From the NCBI RefSeq assembly GCF_030816715.1, contig NZ_JAUSYH010000001.1, positions 2,108,001 through 2,172,000 of the forward strand: 64,000 nucleotides of DNA, given 5' to 3'. A model generated the notes under the pieces. That model worked only from the letters and a program-made list of their open reading frames with translations. It made no database searches and was not told the origin of the DNA. Position 1 is the first letter of the stretch. Each line of letters opens with the position of its first letter. The position numbers and the translations under genes are program-made. Source of the stretch: Streptomyces achromogenes (GTDB taxonomy: Bacteria > Actinomycetota > Actinomycetes > Streptomycetales > Streptomycetaceae). This document shows, in pieces, positions 37,601 through 48,000 of the stretch.

Positions 37601-38290
37601 ATGCCCCTGAGCCATCCCCGTCGCTCGGCGCTGTCCGAGCAGGTCATCGCCGCACTGCGTGCCCAGATCACCTCGGGCGAGTGGCCGGTCGGCGCGCGCA
37701 TCCCCACCGAACCGGAGCTGGTCGAGCAGCTGGGCGTCGCGCGCAACACGGTCCGCGAGGCCGTCCGGGCGCTGGCGCACAACGGGCTGCTGGACATCCG
37801 GCAGGGTTCGGGCACCTACGTCGTGGCGACCAGCGAGCTGGCGGGCGTGATGCACCGCCGCTTCGCCGACGCCGACCCCGGGCACATCGCCGAACTGCGC
37901 GCCACGCTGGAGTCGAGCGCGGCGAAACTGGCGGCCGTACGGCGCACCGAGAAGGACCTCAAGCAGCTGGACGCGCTCCTGCTGCGGCGCGAGGAAGCGT
38001 GGGAGTCCGGCGACGCGGAGACGTTCGTGACGGCCGACACGACCTTCCACCTGGCCGTCGTGGCGGCCTCCCACAACGACGTCATGACGGCCATGTACGC
38101 GGACCTCGGCGAGGTGCTGCGCGACTGGCTGCGGGAGGACGTGGGCGCCGAGCTCACGCCGGAGACGTACATGGACCACACCCGGCTGGTGGACGCGATC
38201 CGCGCGGGCGAGGCGGAGGCGGCCGCCGTCGAGGCGGCCGGCTACCCGCTGGCGTGCCGGCCCGGCCGGTTCACCTCGCCCCCCGGCTGA
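37601..38290 (+). CDS. GntR-family regulator with FCD domain
   Basis: A 229-residue repressor of the FadR subfamily. The N-terminal winged helix is clear: LSEQVIAALRAQITSGEWPVGARIPTEPELVEQLGVARNTVREAVRALAHNGLLDIRQGSGTYV. From residue 90 the all-helical FCD ligand domain follows (ELRATLESSAAKLAA, FHLAVVAASHNDV with metal-site histidine, MDHTRLVDAIRAGE). The ligand is probably a small carboxylate. The ATG at 37601 has gaagg six bases upstream; earlier in-frame ATGs at 37550 and 37556 lie in the intergenic palindrome region. Probably controls the divergent exporter and itself. Confidence 0.93.
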   Translation: MPLSHPRRSALSEQVIAALRAQITSGEWPVGARIPTEPELVEQLGVARNTVREAVRALAHNGLLDIRQGSGTYVVATSELAGVMHRRFADADPGHIAELRATLESSAAKLAAVRRTEKDLKQLDALLLRREEAWESGDAETFVTADTTFHLAVVAASHNDVMTAMYADLGEVLRDWLREDVGAELTPETYMDHTRLVDAIRAGEAEAAAVEAAGYPLACRPGRFTSPPG

Positions 38291-38315
38291 CCGCGCCTCG
38301 CAGGGGTCACGCCCG

Positions 38316-38666
38316 TCACACCCGCTGGTGGCTGACCCAGGCCGAGCGGACCTCCTTCCAGCAGCGCCCGGTGAGCCGTACGGTCCGGGCGGGACCCGCG
38401 TCGACGGGGGCGCCGTCGGTGTCGAGGTCCCACCAGCGGTCGCACTCGATGTGCAGACGGACCCGGTCGGTGTCGGCGTAGGGGTTGTGGCAGTGGGCGA
38501 CGACGCGGGAGCCGTGGACGCCGACGCGGCACTCCGCGCCGAACGGCTTCGGCACGGCGGCTTCGCGCACCTTCACGCGTGCGTGCGGCGACGCGTCGTA
38601 CGGCAGCGAGAACACGAGACACAGGGCGACGACGGTCGCTGGGGCCAGGCTGCGGGACAGGCGCAC
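38316..38666 (-). CDS. Secreted hypothetical protein with conserved cysteines
   Basis: A 116-residue protein with a signal peptide (residues 1-26, RLSRSLAPATVVALCLVFSL). The mature part of about 90 residues contains four cysteines (AECRVG, AHCHNP, IECDRW, GRCWKE), enough for two disulfides, and several strands, suggesting a small beta domain. The GTG start at 38666 has a strong ribosome site, GAGGAGG, eight bases upstream. No known family was recognised. Convergent with the GntR gene. Confidence 0.8.
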   Translation of the reverse strand: MRLSRSLAPATVVALCLVFSLPYDASPHARVKVREAAVPKPFGAECRVGVHGSRVVAHCHNPYADTDRVRLHIECDRWWDLDTDGAPVDAGPARTVRLTGRCWKEVRSAWVSHQRV

Positions 38667-38844
38667 AAGGGATACCTCCTCGGCCGAGCTGGGGAGGGAA
38701 CCGCGCGTCGTACGGAGCGCGCACTCCAGCGTGCCCGGTCGTGGTCCTCCGCCGCCCGGACAGGTACGCCGAACGAGTGACGCCCCGCCCCCCGCGCGCG
38801 ATGCGGGGAACGGGGCGCCGGGAAGCCGACCGGGAGGCCCGGGA

Positions 38845-39612
38845 TCAGGCTCCGATGGCGTGCAGGCCGCCGTCCACGTGGACGATCTCGCCGGTCGTCT
38901 TGGGGAACCAGTCGCTCAGCAGGGCGACGACGCCGCGGCCGGCCGGCTCGGGGTCCTTGAGGTCCCACTCCAGGGGCGAGCGGTCGTCCCAGACGGACGC
39001 CAGCTCGGCGAAGCCCGGGATGGACTTGGCGGCCATCGAGCCGATCGGGCCTGCGGAGACCAGGTTGCAGCGGATGTTCTGCTTGCCCAGGTCGCGCGCC
39101 ATGTAGCGGCTGGTGGCCTCGAGAGCGGCCTTGGCGGGACCCATCCAGTCGTACTGCGGCCACGCGAACGAGGCGTCGAAGGTGAGTCCGACGACCGAGC
39201 CGCCGTTCTGCATCAGCGGCAGGCAGGCCATGGTGAGCGACTTCAGGGAGTACGCCGAGACGTGCATGGCCGTGGCGACCGACTCGAACGGCGTGTTGAG
39301 GAAGTTGCCGCCGAGGGCGTCCTGCGGCGCGAAGCCGATGGAGTGCACGACGCCGTCGAGGCCGCCGAGCTCCTCGCCCACGATGTCCGCGAGACGGCCG
39401 AGGTGCTCGTCGTTGGTGACGTCGAGCTCGATGACCTTGGTGGGCTTGGGGAGCTTCTTGGCGATGCGCTCGGTCAGCGTGGGCCGCGGGAACGCGGTCA
39501 GGATGATCTCGGCGCCCTGCTCCTGGGCCAGCTTGGCGGTGTGGAAGGCGATGGAGGACTCCATCAGCACACCGGTGATCAGGACGCGCTTGCCCTCGAG
39601 AATTCCGCTCAT
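38845..39612 (-). CDS. fabI: Enoyl-ACP reductase (FabI/InhA type)
   Basis: A 255-residue NADH-dependent reductase for the last step of each fatty-acid elongation cycle. It opens MSGILEGKRVLITGVLMESSIAFHTAKLAQEQGAE, the FabI variant of the dinucleotide motif. The catalytic Tyr-x6-Lys is QYDWMGPAKAALEATSRY, and the substrate loop region is NLVSAGPIGSMAAKSIPGF. It matches InhA more closely than other SDRs and would be the triclosan/isoniazid-type target. It follows fabG by 5 bp, so both are translated from one mRNA. SCO1814 in S. coelicolor is the same gene by memory. Confidence 0.96.
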   Translation of the reverse strand: MSGILEGKRVLITGVLMESSIAFHTAKLAQEQGAEIILTAFPRPTLTERIAKKLPKPTKVIELDVTNDEHLGRLADIVGEELGGLDGVVHSIGFAPQDALGGNFLNTPFESVATAMHVSAYSLKSLTMACLPLMQNGGSVVGLTFDASFAWPQYDWMGPAKAALEATSRYMARDLGKQNIRCNLVSAGPIGSMAAKSIPGFAELASVWDDRSPLEWDLKDPEPAGRGVVALLSDWFPKTTGEIVHVDGGLHAIGA

Positions 39613-39617
39613 GGTGA

Positions 39618-40337
39618 TCAGTGACCCATTCCCAGTCCGCCGTCAACGGGGATGACGGCTCCAGTGATGTACGAGGCGTCGTCCGAGGCGAGGAACCGCA
39701 CCGCCGCGGCGATCTCCTGCGGCTGCGCGTACCGGCCGAGCGGGACCTGCGAGACGATGCCCGCGCGCTGCTCGTCGCTGAGCACCTTGGTCATGTCGGT
39801 GTCGACGAAGCCGGGCGCGACGACGTTGAAGGTGATGTTGCGGGACCCCAGCTCACGGGCGAGGGAGCGCGCGAAGCCGACCAGGGCGGCCTTGGAGGCG
39901 GCGTAGTTCGCCTGCCCCGGCGAGCCGTACAGTCCGACCACCGAGGAGATGAGCACGACGCGCCCCTTCTTGGCGCGCAGCATGCCGCGGTTGGCGCGCT
40001 TGACCACGCGGAAGGTGCCGGTCAGGTTGGTGTCGACGACCGAGGTGAAGTCCTCCTCGGACATCCGCATCAGCAGCTGGTCCTTGGTGACGCCGGCGTT
40101 GGCGATCAGGACCTCGACGGGGCCGTGCTCGGCCTCGATCTCCTTGTAGGCCTGCTCCACCTGCTCGGAGTCGGTGATGTCGCACTTGACGGCGAGGCAG
40201 CCCAATTCCGTCAGGGCCGCCGGCGGCTCGCCCGTGCGGTAGGTGATGGCGACCTTGTCGCCGGCGTCGGCGAACGCGCGGGCGATGGCGAGGCCGATGC
40301 CCCGGTTTCCTCCGGTGACGAGAACCGAGCGGCTCAA
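39618..40337 (-). CDS. fabG: 3-oxoacyl-ACP reductase
   Basis: A 239-residue NADPH-dependent SDR of type II fatty-acid synthesis. Features: SVLVTGGNRGIGLAIARAFADAGDK cofactor motif, NAGVTKDQLLMRM (the FabG-typical segment), catalytic Ser in VLISSVVGLYG, Tyr/Lys in ANYAASKAALVGF, and ending VIPVDGGLGMGH. The start is TTG at 40337, preceded by AAAGGG; use of TTG may keep the level down. First gene of a fabG-fabI unit. It is transcribed away from the HEPN gene, from the same strand, across a 189-bp gap. Confidence 0.96.
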   Translation of the reverse strand: MSRSVLVTGGNRGIGLAIARAFADAGDKVAITYRTGEPPAALTELGCLAVKCDITDSEQVEQAYKEIEAEHGPVEVLIANAGVTKDQLLMRMSEEDFTSVVDTNLTGTFRVVKRANRGMLRAKKGRVVLISSVVGLYGSPGQANYAASKAALVGFARSLARELGSRNITFNVVAPGFVDTDMTKVLSDEQRAGIVSQVPLGRYAQPQEIAAAVRFLASDDASYITGAVIPVDGGLGMGH

Positions 40338-40463
40338 CGGATCACCCTTTCGCTAGGGGTCTGACGCACCCGCCCGAACTCTGGGTGGCAGGCGGCTTCC
40401 CCCGAAACCTATCGGTCTGCCTCCTCGCGACGACATTCGGGCACCGACAGTGGGAGGCGGCCC

Positions 40464-40486
40464 GTCCTGTGGGATCCCTACAGGAC
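40464..40486. promoter_or_regulatory. 23-bp palindrome upstream of fabG
   Basis: gtcctgt and acaggac are 7-bp inverted arms around gggatccct, itself nearly palindromic. It lies 127 bp upstream of fabG and 41 bp beyond the stop of the HEPN-like gene. It could be an operator for the fatty-acid genes or a weak terminator for the preceding gene; the lack of a T run favours an operator. Confidence 0.5.
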
Positions 40487-40526
40487 CGGCCACGTCCCCT
40501 ACCCGCCGAGCACGCCGTGTCGACGC

Positions 40527-42029
40527 CTACTCGTCGCCGGACCACCGGTGGTCCGCTTGGGCCAGCTCGTCGCACAGCGCGTGCAGGGTGCGGTCGAACA
40601 GCACTCCGCGGTGGGACAGCACGTTCCGGGCCAGGACCAGTTGTTCAAGGAGCTGCCGCTCCGCGCGCGCGAGGTTCAGATGCCCCTGCCTGCAGGCGGT
40701 CAGCATGGGCCCTACCTCAATGGTACGGAACGCCTCCTCCGGATTCTCGCGATGCTCGGCCGGCAGCCGCCCGACGTAGCGGGCGACCAGATCCGCCACC
40801 GGTCCGGTGACGCCGCCCAGCGCGAGCGGGGCGAGTCTCTGGCGGGTGTCCTCGATCCACGGCAGGAGGATGCGCGCCTGAGCCTGGCTGACCAGGACCC
40901 GCAGCTGGTCCGGGGCACTCCCGTCCCGGCGCCAGACCGCCGGGTGCACGCGTGCGCGACCGTCCCAGGACTGGATCAGCCCGCGCGCCCAGACAGGACG
41001 CAGCCGTGCCGGCGGCCGGTGGCCCGAGCCGACGCCCAGGTGAACCGGCTGGTGCCGGACGGCCGGGGCCGCCCCGCCGACGTCGAGGCAGGCCCAAAGG
41101 CTGCCCTGAAGCGTGCGCTGGCTGCCGTCCCAGCGTCGGGCCAGTCGCCAGCCCAGCACCAGGTCGGGTCCGCAGACCTCGCTGATCACCTCGTCCCGCA
41201 CGGCGCGCAGGATGCGGTCGCGCAGCAACTCTCCGTGGCGCCTGCCCGGGCGGGCGCCGCGCGCGCCGACCGCCGCGACGACGGTGGCACTGTCCAGCCT
41301 GTCCAGGGTGTCCCACCACCAGTGCACGGCCGAGGAGGCGAGGTCGCGTTCCAGTTCGTCGGGCAACTGCGATGGAAGGTCGCCGATGCGTGCGGTGACT
41401 AGGAGACGTGGCCGGTTCTCCGGGGGCAATCCGGCCTGTTTGGCGGCGGCGCCGAGCGCACGGATGAGCCGGGCCACGTCGTGGCCACGGTCCCGCTCCG
41501 GTGCAGCCGGGCCGCCGGCAGTCGCCGTCTCCTTCCACGCCCGGACCCCGATGACCGGCCGCCAGCGCGCTCCCGGATCGGTGAGCGTATCGATCGCCTC
41601 GCCCGGGGTAACGGACAGCTCCTTGGCGAGTCTGGCGAGCAGACCGGACTCGGGTCCTTCCGGGACATCGGTGGGTTGTTGCGGTGCGGTGCGCTGCCGG
41701 GGCAGCTCAGGCGCCCAACCGATGTCGAATCCGTCGTCGTAGTCCGCCAGGACGGGCAGGTCGTCCCAGGACCGGCCGGCCGGCACCGAGCCGGGTTCGA
41801 GTGACGGTGACGAGGCCGCCGTCTCCTCGTCGGACGGGGCGGGAATGTCCAGGCGCTCCGGCGAGGAGTACAGCGCGGCCCGGTGCAGCTCTTCGGCGTA
41901 CCCGCCATCGACCAGGTCGTCCGGGAGCAGCCAGAGGCAGTGCAGCCCGGCCGCCAGATCGGCCGTGATCCGGTCGACCTGGCGTCGTACCCCCGGCAGT
42001 TCGAGCAGGGTTCGGGCGCTCAGCTCCAC
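40527..42029 (-). CDS. Putative HEPN-like protein, partner of the large NTPase
   Basis: A 500-residue protein with no named family recognised. Residues 1-60 (RQVDRITADLAAGLHCLWLLPDDLVDGGYAEELHRA) and 205-252 (RPRLLVTARIGDLPSQLPDEL...DSATVVAAV) look like pieces of a P-loop-type alpha/beta domain without a proper Walker A. Residues 60-130 are disordered. The C-terminal 70 residues are helical and hold ARNVLSHRGVLFD: Arg468, Asn469 and His473 form an R-N-x3-H motif, the catalytic signature of HEPN ribonucleases. The GTG start at 42029 has GGGGAG upstream, inside the end of the NTPase gene, and only 3 bp separate the two genes. A toxic RNase effector is a reasonable guess but unproven. Confidence 0.75.
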   Translation of the reverse strand: MELSARTLLELPGVRRQVDRITADLAAGLHCLWLLPDDLVDGGYAEELHRAALYSSPERLDIPAPSDEETAASSPSLEPGSVPAGRSWDDLPVLADYDDGFDIGWAPELPRQRTAPQQPTDVPEGPESGLLARLAKELSVTPGEAIDTLTDPGARWRPVIGVRAWKETATAGGPAAPERDRGHDVARLIRALGAAAKQAGLPPENRPRLLVTARIGDLPSQLPDELERDLASSAVHWWWDTLDRLDSATVVAAVGARGARPGRRHGELLRDRILRAVRDEVISEVCGPDLVLGWRLARRWDGSQRTLQGSLWACLDVGGAAPAVRHQPVHLGVGSGHRPPARLRPVWARGLIQSWDGRARVHPAVWRRDGSAPDQLRVLVSQAQARILLPWIEDTRQRLAPLALGGVTGPVADLVARYVGRLPAEHRENPEEAFRTIEVGPMLTACRQGHLNLARAERQLLEQLVLARNVLSHRGVLFDRTLHALCDELAQADHRWSGDE

Positions 42030-42032
42030 GCG

Positions 42033-45000
42033 TCACTCCCCGGCGACACGGGCGCGTGCGGCCTGGAACGTGACAGGGTCCACGGACAGGCCGCCGGGCA
42101 GCGACTCCAGCACCCCGAGCCAATCAAGGCGGTCGAGCCAGAGTCTCGTCTCGTTCAGCGTGCACTCGATCGCCGCAGCCACGTCGTCGAGCGGGACCCC
42201 CTGGCCCTCGTCGACGTACGAACTCCACATGCCAAGGCGCTCCTCGTCCTGGGCGTCGAGCCCGGAGCGCTGCCAGTGCTCGACCAGGTTGCCCGGCTTC
42301 GAGATCGCCCGTCGCACCGAGTCGAGCGAGCTGTCCAGGGTGGCACCCTTGACCGTCACCTCGGCGATGGCGAGCTCGACCCACGGCGCCCAGCCGCCCG
42401 TGACCTCCATCAGCCGCCCGCGCTCCACACGCGACACGAAGGGGCACTCGGGCCAGGCCCTCAGGCTATCCACGGTCCACCGCTCGGGACGCAGGAAGCG
42501 CACAGGAAGTCTCGCGCCCTCCCGTGCCTCCCCCAGCCTGCCCGCCAGCACGGCGTCGGCCAGCAGGAACACGGAACGGTTCCCGGCGTGTTTGCGCACG
42601 GTGGAGCGGACCCGAACGTCGGCCGCAGGTCCCGCGTGCTCGACGCAAGCCTGCAGCGCCGCGCCGAGCTCGGCCGCGTCCAGACCGCACAGGTCGGCGA
42701 CCAAGACGTAGTTCCGGCGCAGCCGGGACGCCTCCTTGAGGACGAGGCGCAGTTCGTCGGGTGCCGTGACCTTGCGCACCTCCACCCCGCGAGCCTCCGC
42801 GAACGCTTCGGCCGCCCTGATCATCAAGGGCGGCCGGTGCAGGGCCGTCGTGCCGATCACGGTGACCCCCGGCTGGGCGGCCTCGTGCAACTGTCCCTCG
42901 GTCAGCGGGCTGTAGCGCTGGATGCCATTGCCCGTGTCACGTCCCAGGAGGCGACGGGCGGCTCGCGGATCGTAGTCGTAGGGCAGGCTGAACTCGCTCT
43001 CCCTGAGCTCGAGTTCAAGTTCCTCGCGGGTGCCCAGCATGTTCACCACGTTGGGGCTGCGGACCGCGAACCGGGAGCGGTCGCCGAGTTGCACGAGGAG
43101 CCCGAGGCCGACCATCTCGGTGAGGTAGATCTCGACCCGCTTCACGCCGAGTTCGTCGAAGCCGTCGGGCCACGCCTCCCGGGCCAGGTCGAGCAGTTGT
43201 TCCGCCGTGTAGTCGCCCTGGTAGCCGTCGGCGATGCTGCGCAGGGCGATGACCAGAGTGAGGACCCGGTAGCGGTCCTCCAGGTTGATGGTGAAGCGCA
43301 GCCGCTCCGCGAGCCGCCGCCGTACCGTCTCGGAGGCGGCGACGCCCTGGACGTCCTCCTCGGTGATCCGCGTGGGCCATCCCGGCTGCGGCCGCGAGCG
43401 GCCTTGGAGGGTGCGGACGAGTTCGCTGCAGAAGATCTGCACCAGGTTGGCCTGGTAGTTGGTGATGGCGAGGATCCGCCAGACCAGCTCGGGGCGGTCG
43501 AAGACGAAGCCCAGCGCGGCCATGGGTTCGGTGACCAGCCGCACCGCGGCGTGCGACTTGAGGGGGCCCACCAGGACGTCCGGGCCGCCGTGGGCGGTGG
43601 AGACGTTCGACAGGTCGCCGAACCGTTGGACCTGGTGCAGACCGGCGAAGACTACCTTCAGGCGGCGGTTCGTCTGCTCCATGAGCTGCTGGAACCGCTT
43701 CACGTTCTGGAAGGTCGACTCGCCGCCCGCGCGGAAGACCCGGCGGGAGTCGGCCGTCAGGAAGGCGTCCGCCTCGTCTGCGAGGATCAGCAGCCGGCGT
43801 GAGTCGTCCTCGTCGAGCCAGTCACGGATACGCTTGGCGACCACGTCCGGGCCGCCGCGCTCGGACGTCTTGGCGTCGAAGACATGACGCCGCTTGAGCC
43901 CTTCCGCCAGCAGGGCCCAGATCTGCTCGGGCGGTTCCGCCTGACCGATCTCGGCCTTGAGCAGGTCGAGGTAGACGGCGACATTGGACTCCGAACGGCT
44001 GGGAAACAGTTCGGCCACCCGCTGCAGCAGCGCGGACTTGCCCAACTGGCGTCCCCCGTAGAGGAAGAGTCCACCGTTGGCGTCCATCACCTCGCGCATC
44101 TCGTCGTCCCGCCCGAAGAAGACTTCCGGGGGCACCAGGCCGGCGACGAACGGCGTGTACGGGTTGTACGACGTCCACGGCAGCGTCACCCGTTGCAGCG
44201 AACGGAAGGACCGGGGCGCGCGGGCGACCATCCACCCGAAGACCGCCGGGTCGATGACCAGCGCCTGCTGGGCCCGGCCGGAGGCCGCGTCGGCGAGCGC
44301 GTGCCGACTGGCAAGACCGAGGGGGTGGAGGTACAGCACTATGTTCGCGTCGACGTCCGCGTCCTCCAAATGGGCCAGCGGTCCACCGGCCCGCTGTTCC
44401 TCCCAGACCAGCAGGATCGTGTACGAAGTAGCCCGGGAGCCGAGCGCCGCCACGTAACCAGCGCCCTCAGCGACGGTGGCGCGGACCTTGAGCCGCCTGA
44501 TGCCCTGGCCGGGCCGGTCGGAGTTGAGCTGCCCCGTCGGTTCGAGTCCCAGCAGACGAAGGACACGCGGAATGTGCTGCTGCCACTCGCTGCTGCGGCC
44601 GTACTTGGTGCACAGCGCCTGCCAGGAGTCGAGCGCCTGCTTCTCGGCCTGGGTCAGCCGTTCGCCGGAGCCGTAGCGCCGTACCCACCAGGAAGCGTGG
44701 ACGCCATCGCCGCCCGGCTGAGGGACGCCCGGGCCGACCAGGCCTGCGACGAACTCGACGAGTTCGGCGCCGTCGTCCTCGGAACGGTCGGGGAGCTCGT
44801 CCCCGCCGCCGGCCAGAGCCAGGAACTCCTGCGCCGTGACGGTGTCGCCCTCTTCGATCAGGTCGCGGATGCGGTTGTGGTCGCGTTCCGCAAGGGGCCG
44901 CTCCGGGTCCAGACGGAGACGGTCCAGATCCTGGCGCAGCCGCTCGGTGGAGGCCTCGACCAGAGCGGTAAGATCCCGCACGAGTTGAACCAGCCGGGTA

Positions 45001-48000
45001 AGCGCGTGCCGGTAACGCCCCGCGTCGTCCCCGTCAGCGAACTCCTGGAGCCTTCCGGTGAACTCCCGCTCGACGTCGGGCGACATCAGGTTGAGGGTAC
45101 GGATCTGGGCCAGCAGACCTGCGGCCTCGCGGTGACGTTCGGCCGTACGGTGCCGCCATGCCTTCTCGGCCTCCCTGCAGCGCCGGCTCGCCAGTTCGCC
45201 CCAGTCCTCCGGGAGGTCCGTTCCGTGGGTGTGACTCCGCTCGGTCCACGCGATCAGGGCACGGGCGAGGTTCAGGTCCCCCGACTCCAGATACAGGCCG
45301 AGCGCGACGTCCGGGGACTCGGGGGCCAGCAGGGCGGCCATCGAGCGCGGGGTTCGCGGGTCCCGCAGGTCAGGCCGCCCGTCGGTGTCCCTTGGGATGT
45401 ACGGCGCGAGGAGCAGGAAGTCGGCGGAGGGGGTGCGATGGCTCAGCTGCCGGTCCTCCGCCGAGGCGGGCGGTGCCGCCGTGTCGGCGACGAACTGGCC
45501 TACGAGCCAGCTCCGCAGCAGCCCCAGTGAGGCTCCCCCCACCCCGGGCGGGGGCTCATACGCCTCCAGCTCGCTGATGACTGCCGCCAGCTGCGGCAGT
45601 TCGGTTCCCTTCGCCGTCTCGCGGTTGCGGATCGCTCCGGCCACGGCATCGGCCTTGGCCAGCAGCTCGCTCACCGAGCGTACGGCCGCGTGAAGCTGGC
45701 GCAGGGCGCCGGAATGGATCGACTCCTTCGCCTGCTTCGGCGTACGGAAACGGCTGTCCGCCTCCTCGATGAGCCGGTCGACGTACTCCGGCCGTCGCAG
45801 GTTCTCGCTCAGCGGGGTCAGCCTCGAGGCATCGCCGCCCTGCACCCAGTCCAGGACCGTCCTGAGCGCCTGGTGCAGTGCGCCCGAAGGCCCGGCGAGG
45901 TACTTCAGCACACGCGAAGCCCGCTGATACTTGATCTTCCGGCGCGGCAGGTCCTCCAGCAACACACGCGCGGATTCCCCGAACTCCTCGAGAGTCTGCG
46001 CGTCGCCGGGGGCTGCGAGGTCCTCGATGGCGCCCGGCGTGAACTTCTTGGCGTCACGAACGGCCGCCACCAGTACGGTCAGTAGCTGCTGCCAAGGCGC
46101 GGACAGTCCCGGCGGCGGGGTGAAGTCGCTGATGAGGGCGTGCGGCCAGCCGGCGCTCAGTCCGGCCCTGAGCGCAGCCGTGGTGGCCACGAGGGCGGCC
46201 TCTCGGTCGTCCGCGACGCGCTCGGGCGTGATGTCGTGGTCGATCTGAACCTGGGTGGCCTCGTCGCTTCCGAAGCTGCTGAAGGCCGCAGCTGCGAAGG
46301 CCAGAACCTGCGCACGCATCTCAGGCTCCCGCGAGGCGGCCGTCATCCAATAGGCGTGTGGCAGGCGCCCTGCCGCGACGAGCTGAGCCACGGGTGGGAT
46401 CTGCCCGGTCTCCCAAGGAGCAGCGGGAGCCCAGTCGGCATGCTCCATACCGACAGGCCAGGGGTCGGCGTCGTCCTCCGGAGCGGACAGGGCCTCGTCC
46501 ACGGCGGGGTCCGTGTCGCCCGCGGCGAGGGCCGGGACGGCTACGCCCGGCCCTCCTTCGACCGCGGCGGGCTTCGCATCCGTGAGGGCAGGCCCCCTGC
46601 CGACTTCGGCGGACTCCGTGTCGGCCACCACGCCCGCCGGCCGGCCGGCGGACCCGTGACTGTGCCGGGTCCCCGAAACCTCGGCGGACTTCGCCGGTGC
46701 GGGTGCCGGCGGTACGGCCGCCTGCGCGGGATCCGAGAGCAACGCGGCAGGTATGAGTGCGGGGTGGCTGGGCCCCGTGCACTGTTCGGCCTCCGACGGC
46801 ACCACGGCCGGCGCGGACCGCGACGGCCCCGCGGCCGCTGGGTCCTCCGTCAGCACCGCTGCCTGCGGGTGCTCCGACATTTCCGGTACGGAGAAGGCGT
46901 TCGACTCCATGGTCGAGGGAGCCGGCTCACCCGCAGTCGGAGTGGCCGAATCTCTGCCGCTCGGCTTCTCGGCCTCGGCAACGGCGCGTCCGGCCGCAAA
47001 GGCTTCGGGCTCGTCCACGGCTTGTGGGGCGAGGACGTCTTCCGCAAGCTCAGGTTCCGCAGAGTGGCTCCCGGCGTCCCGGCCGGCCGACTCCAGGTCG
47101 GCGAGCTGTGCCGACAGCCGGCCCAAGGCCTGTCCCAGGTGATCGGCGACGATGTCGTCCGCGGCGCCGGCGATCATCGACTTCAGCTGTTCGGCCTGTC
47201 GCCGCAGGTCGTCGAGCCGGCGCTCGCGCTCCTCGTACGCCTCGGCGTCCAGGCGTCCGAGTTCGGCCTCCAGCTCGGCAAAGCCGGATTCAGAGGGCCA
47301 CGTCGCACCGGCCCCGGCCACCCGCTCGGCCAGCAGGGACCGCTGTTCCCGCCACTGGGCGAGCTCGCCGGGCGTCCACGCGCCCTCCTCGTACAGACGC
47401 CCCTCCTCGACCCGCTGCGCCGTCTCCCGCAGCGCCCGCGCCAGTTCGGCGCCGGTTGAGCGCAGTCGGTTCGCGGCGCTGCGCATGCCTCCCGGCTGCT
47501 CTTCCTCTGTGGAGTTGGAGCTCTGGTCCCCTGGCGACGTCATCGTGGCGGTTTCGCCTTTCTCGTCGTGCTCGTTACGGGCGAGGGTGACGCACAGCGC
47601 GGGGCCGATCTCCCGCGCGTCGCGCGGCGGTTCACGATCCGCGGCGCGGAAGAGCGATTCGGGGTTCCGTTCGGCGAGGATCGCAGCAGGCATCTCAGCG
47701 AGGCGTGGATGCAGCAGGCCGTAGGCGGCACACCGTGCGAACTCGGGATCGAGCACTTCGAACATCTTGATGAGCTGACTGCCGGACGGCTCAGCCAGCA
47801 CCTGTTCCGGGAATCCGTACTCCGACCGCAGCATCTGCGCCGCCCCCGCGACGGCGCACACCGCGAGCTCAACCAGCTGGGCCTCCTTGGCCTTGGCCAG
47901 CCAGACCCGCCCGGACTGCACCTCCTGGCGTGTGACGGGCTGAACCGCCCCGGCCCCCTTCAGGTGCGCGCACCTTCGCTGGCGCAGGCATACGTGGCGC

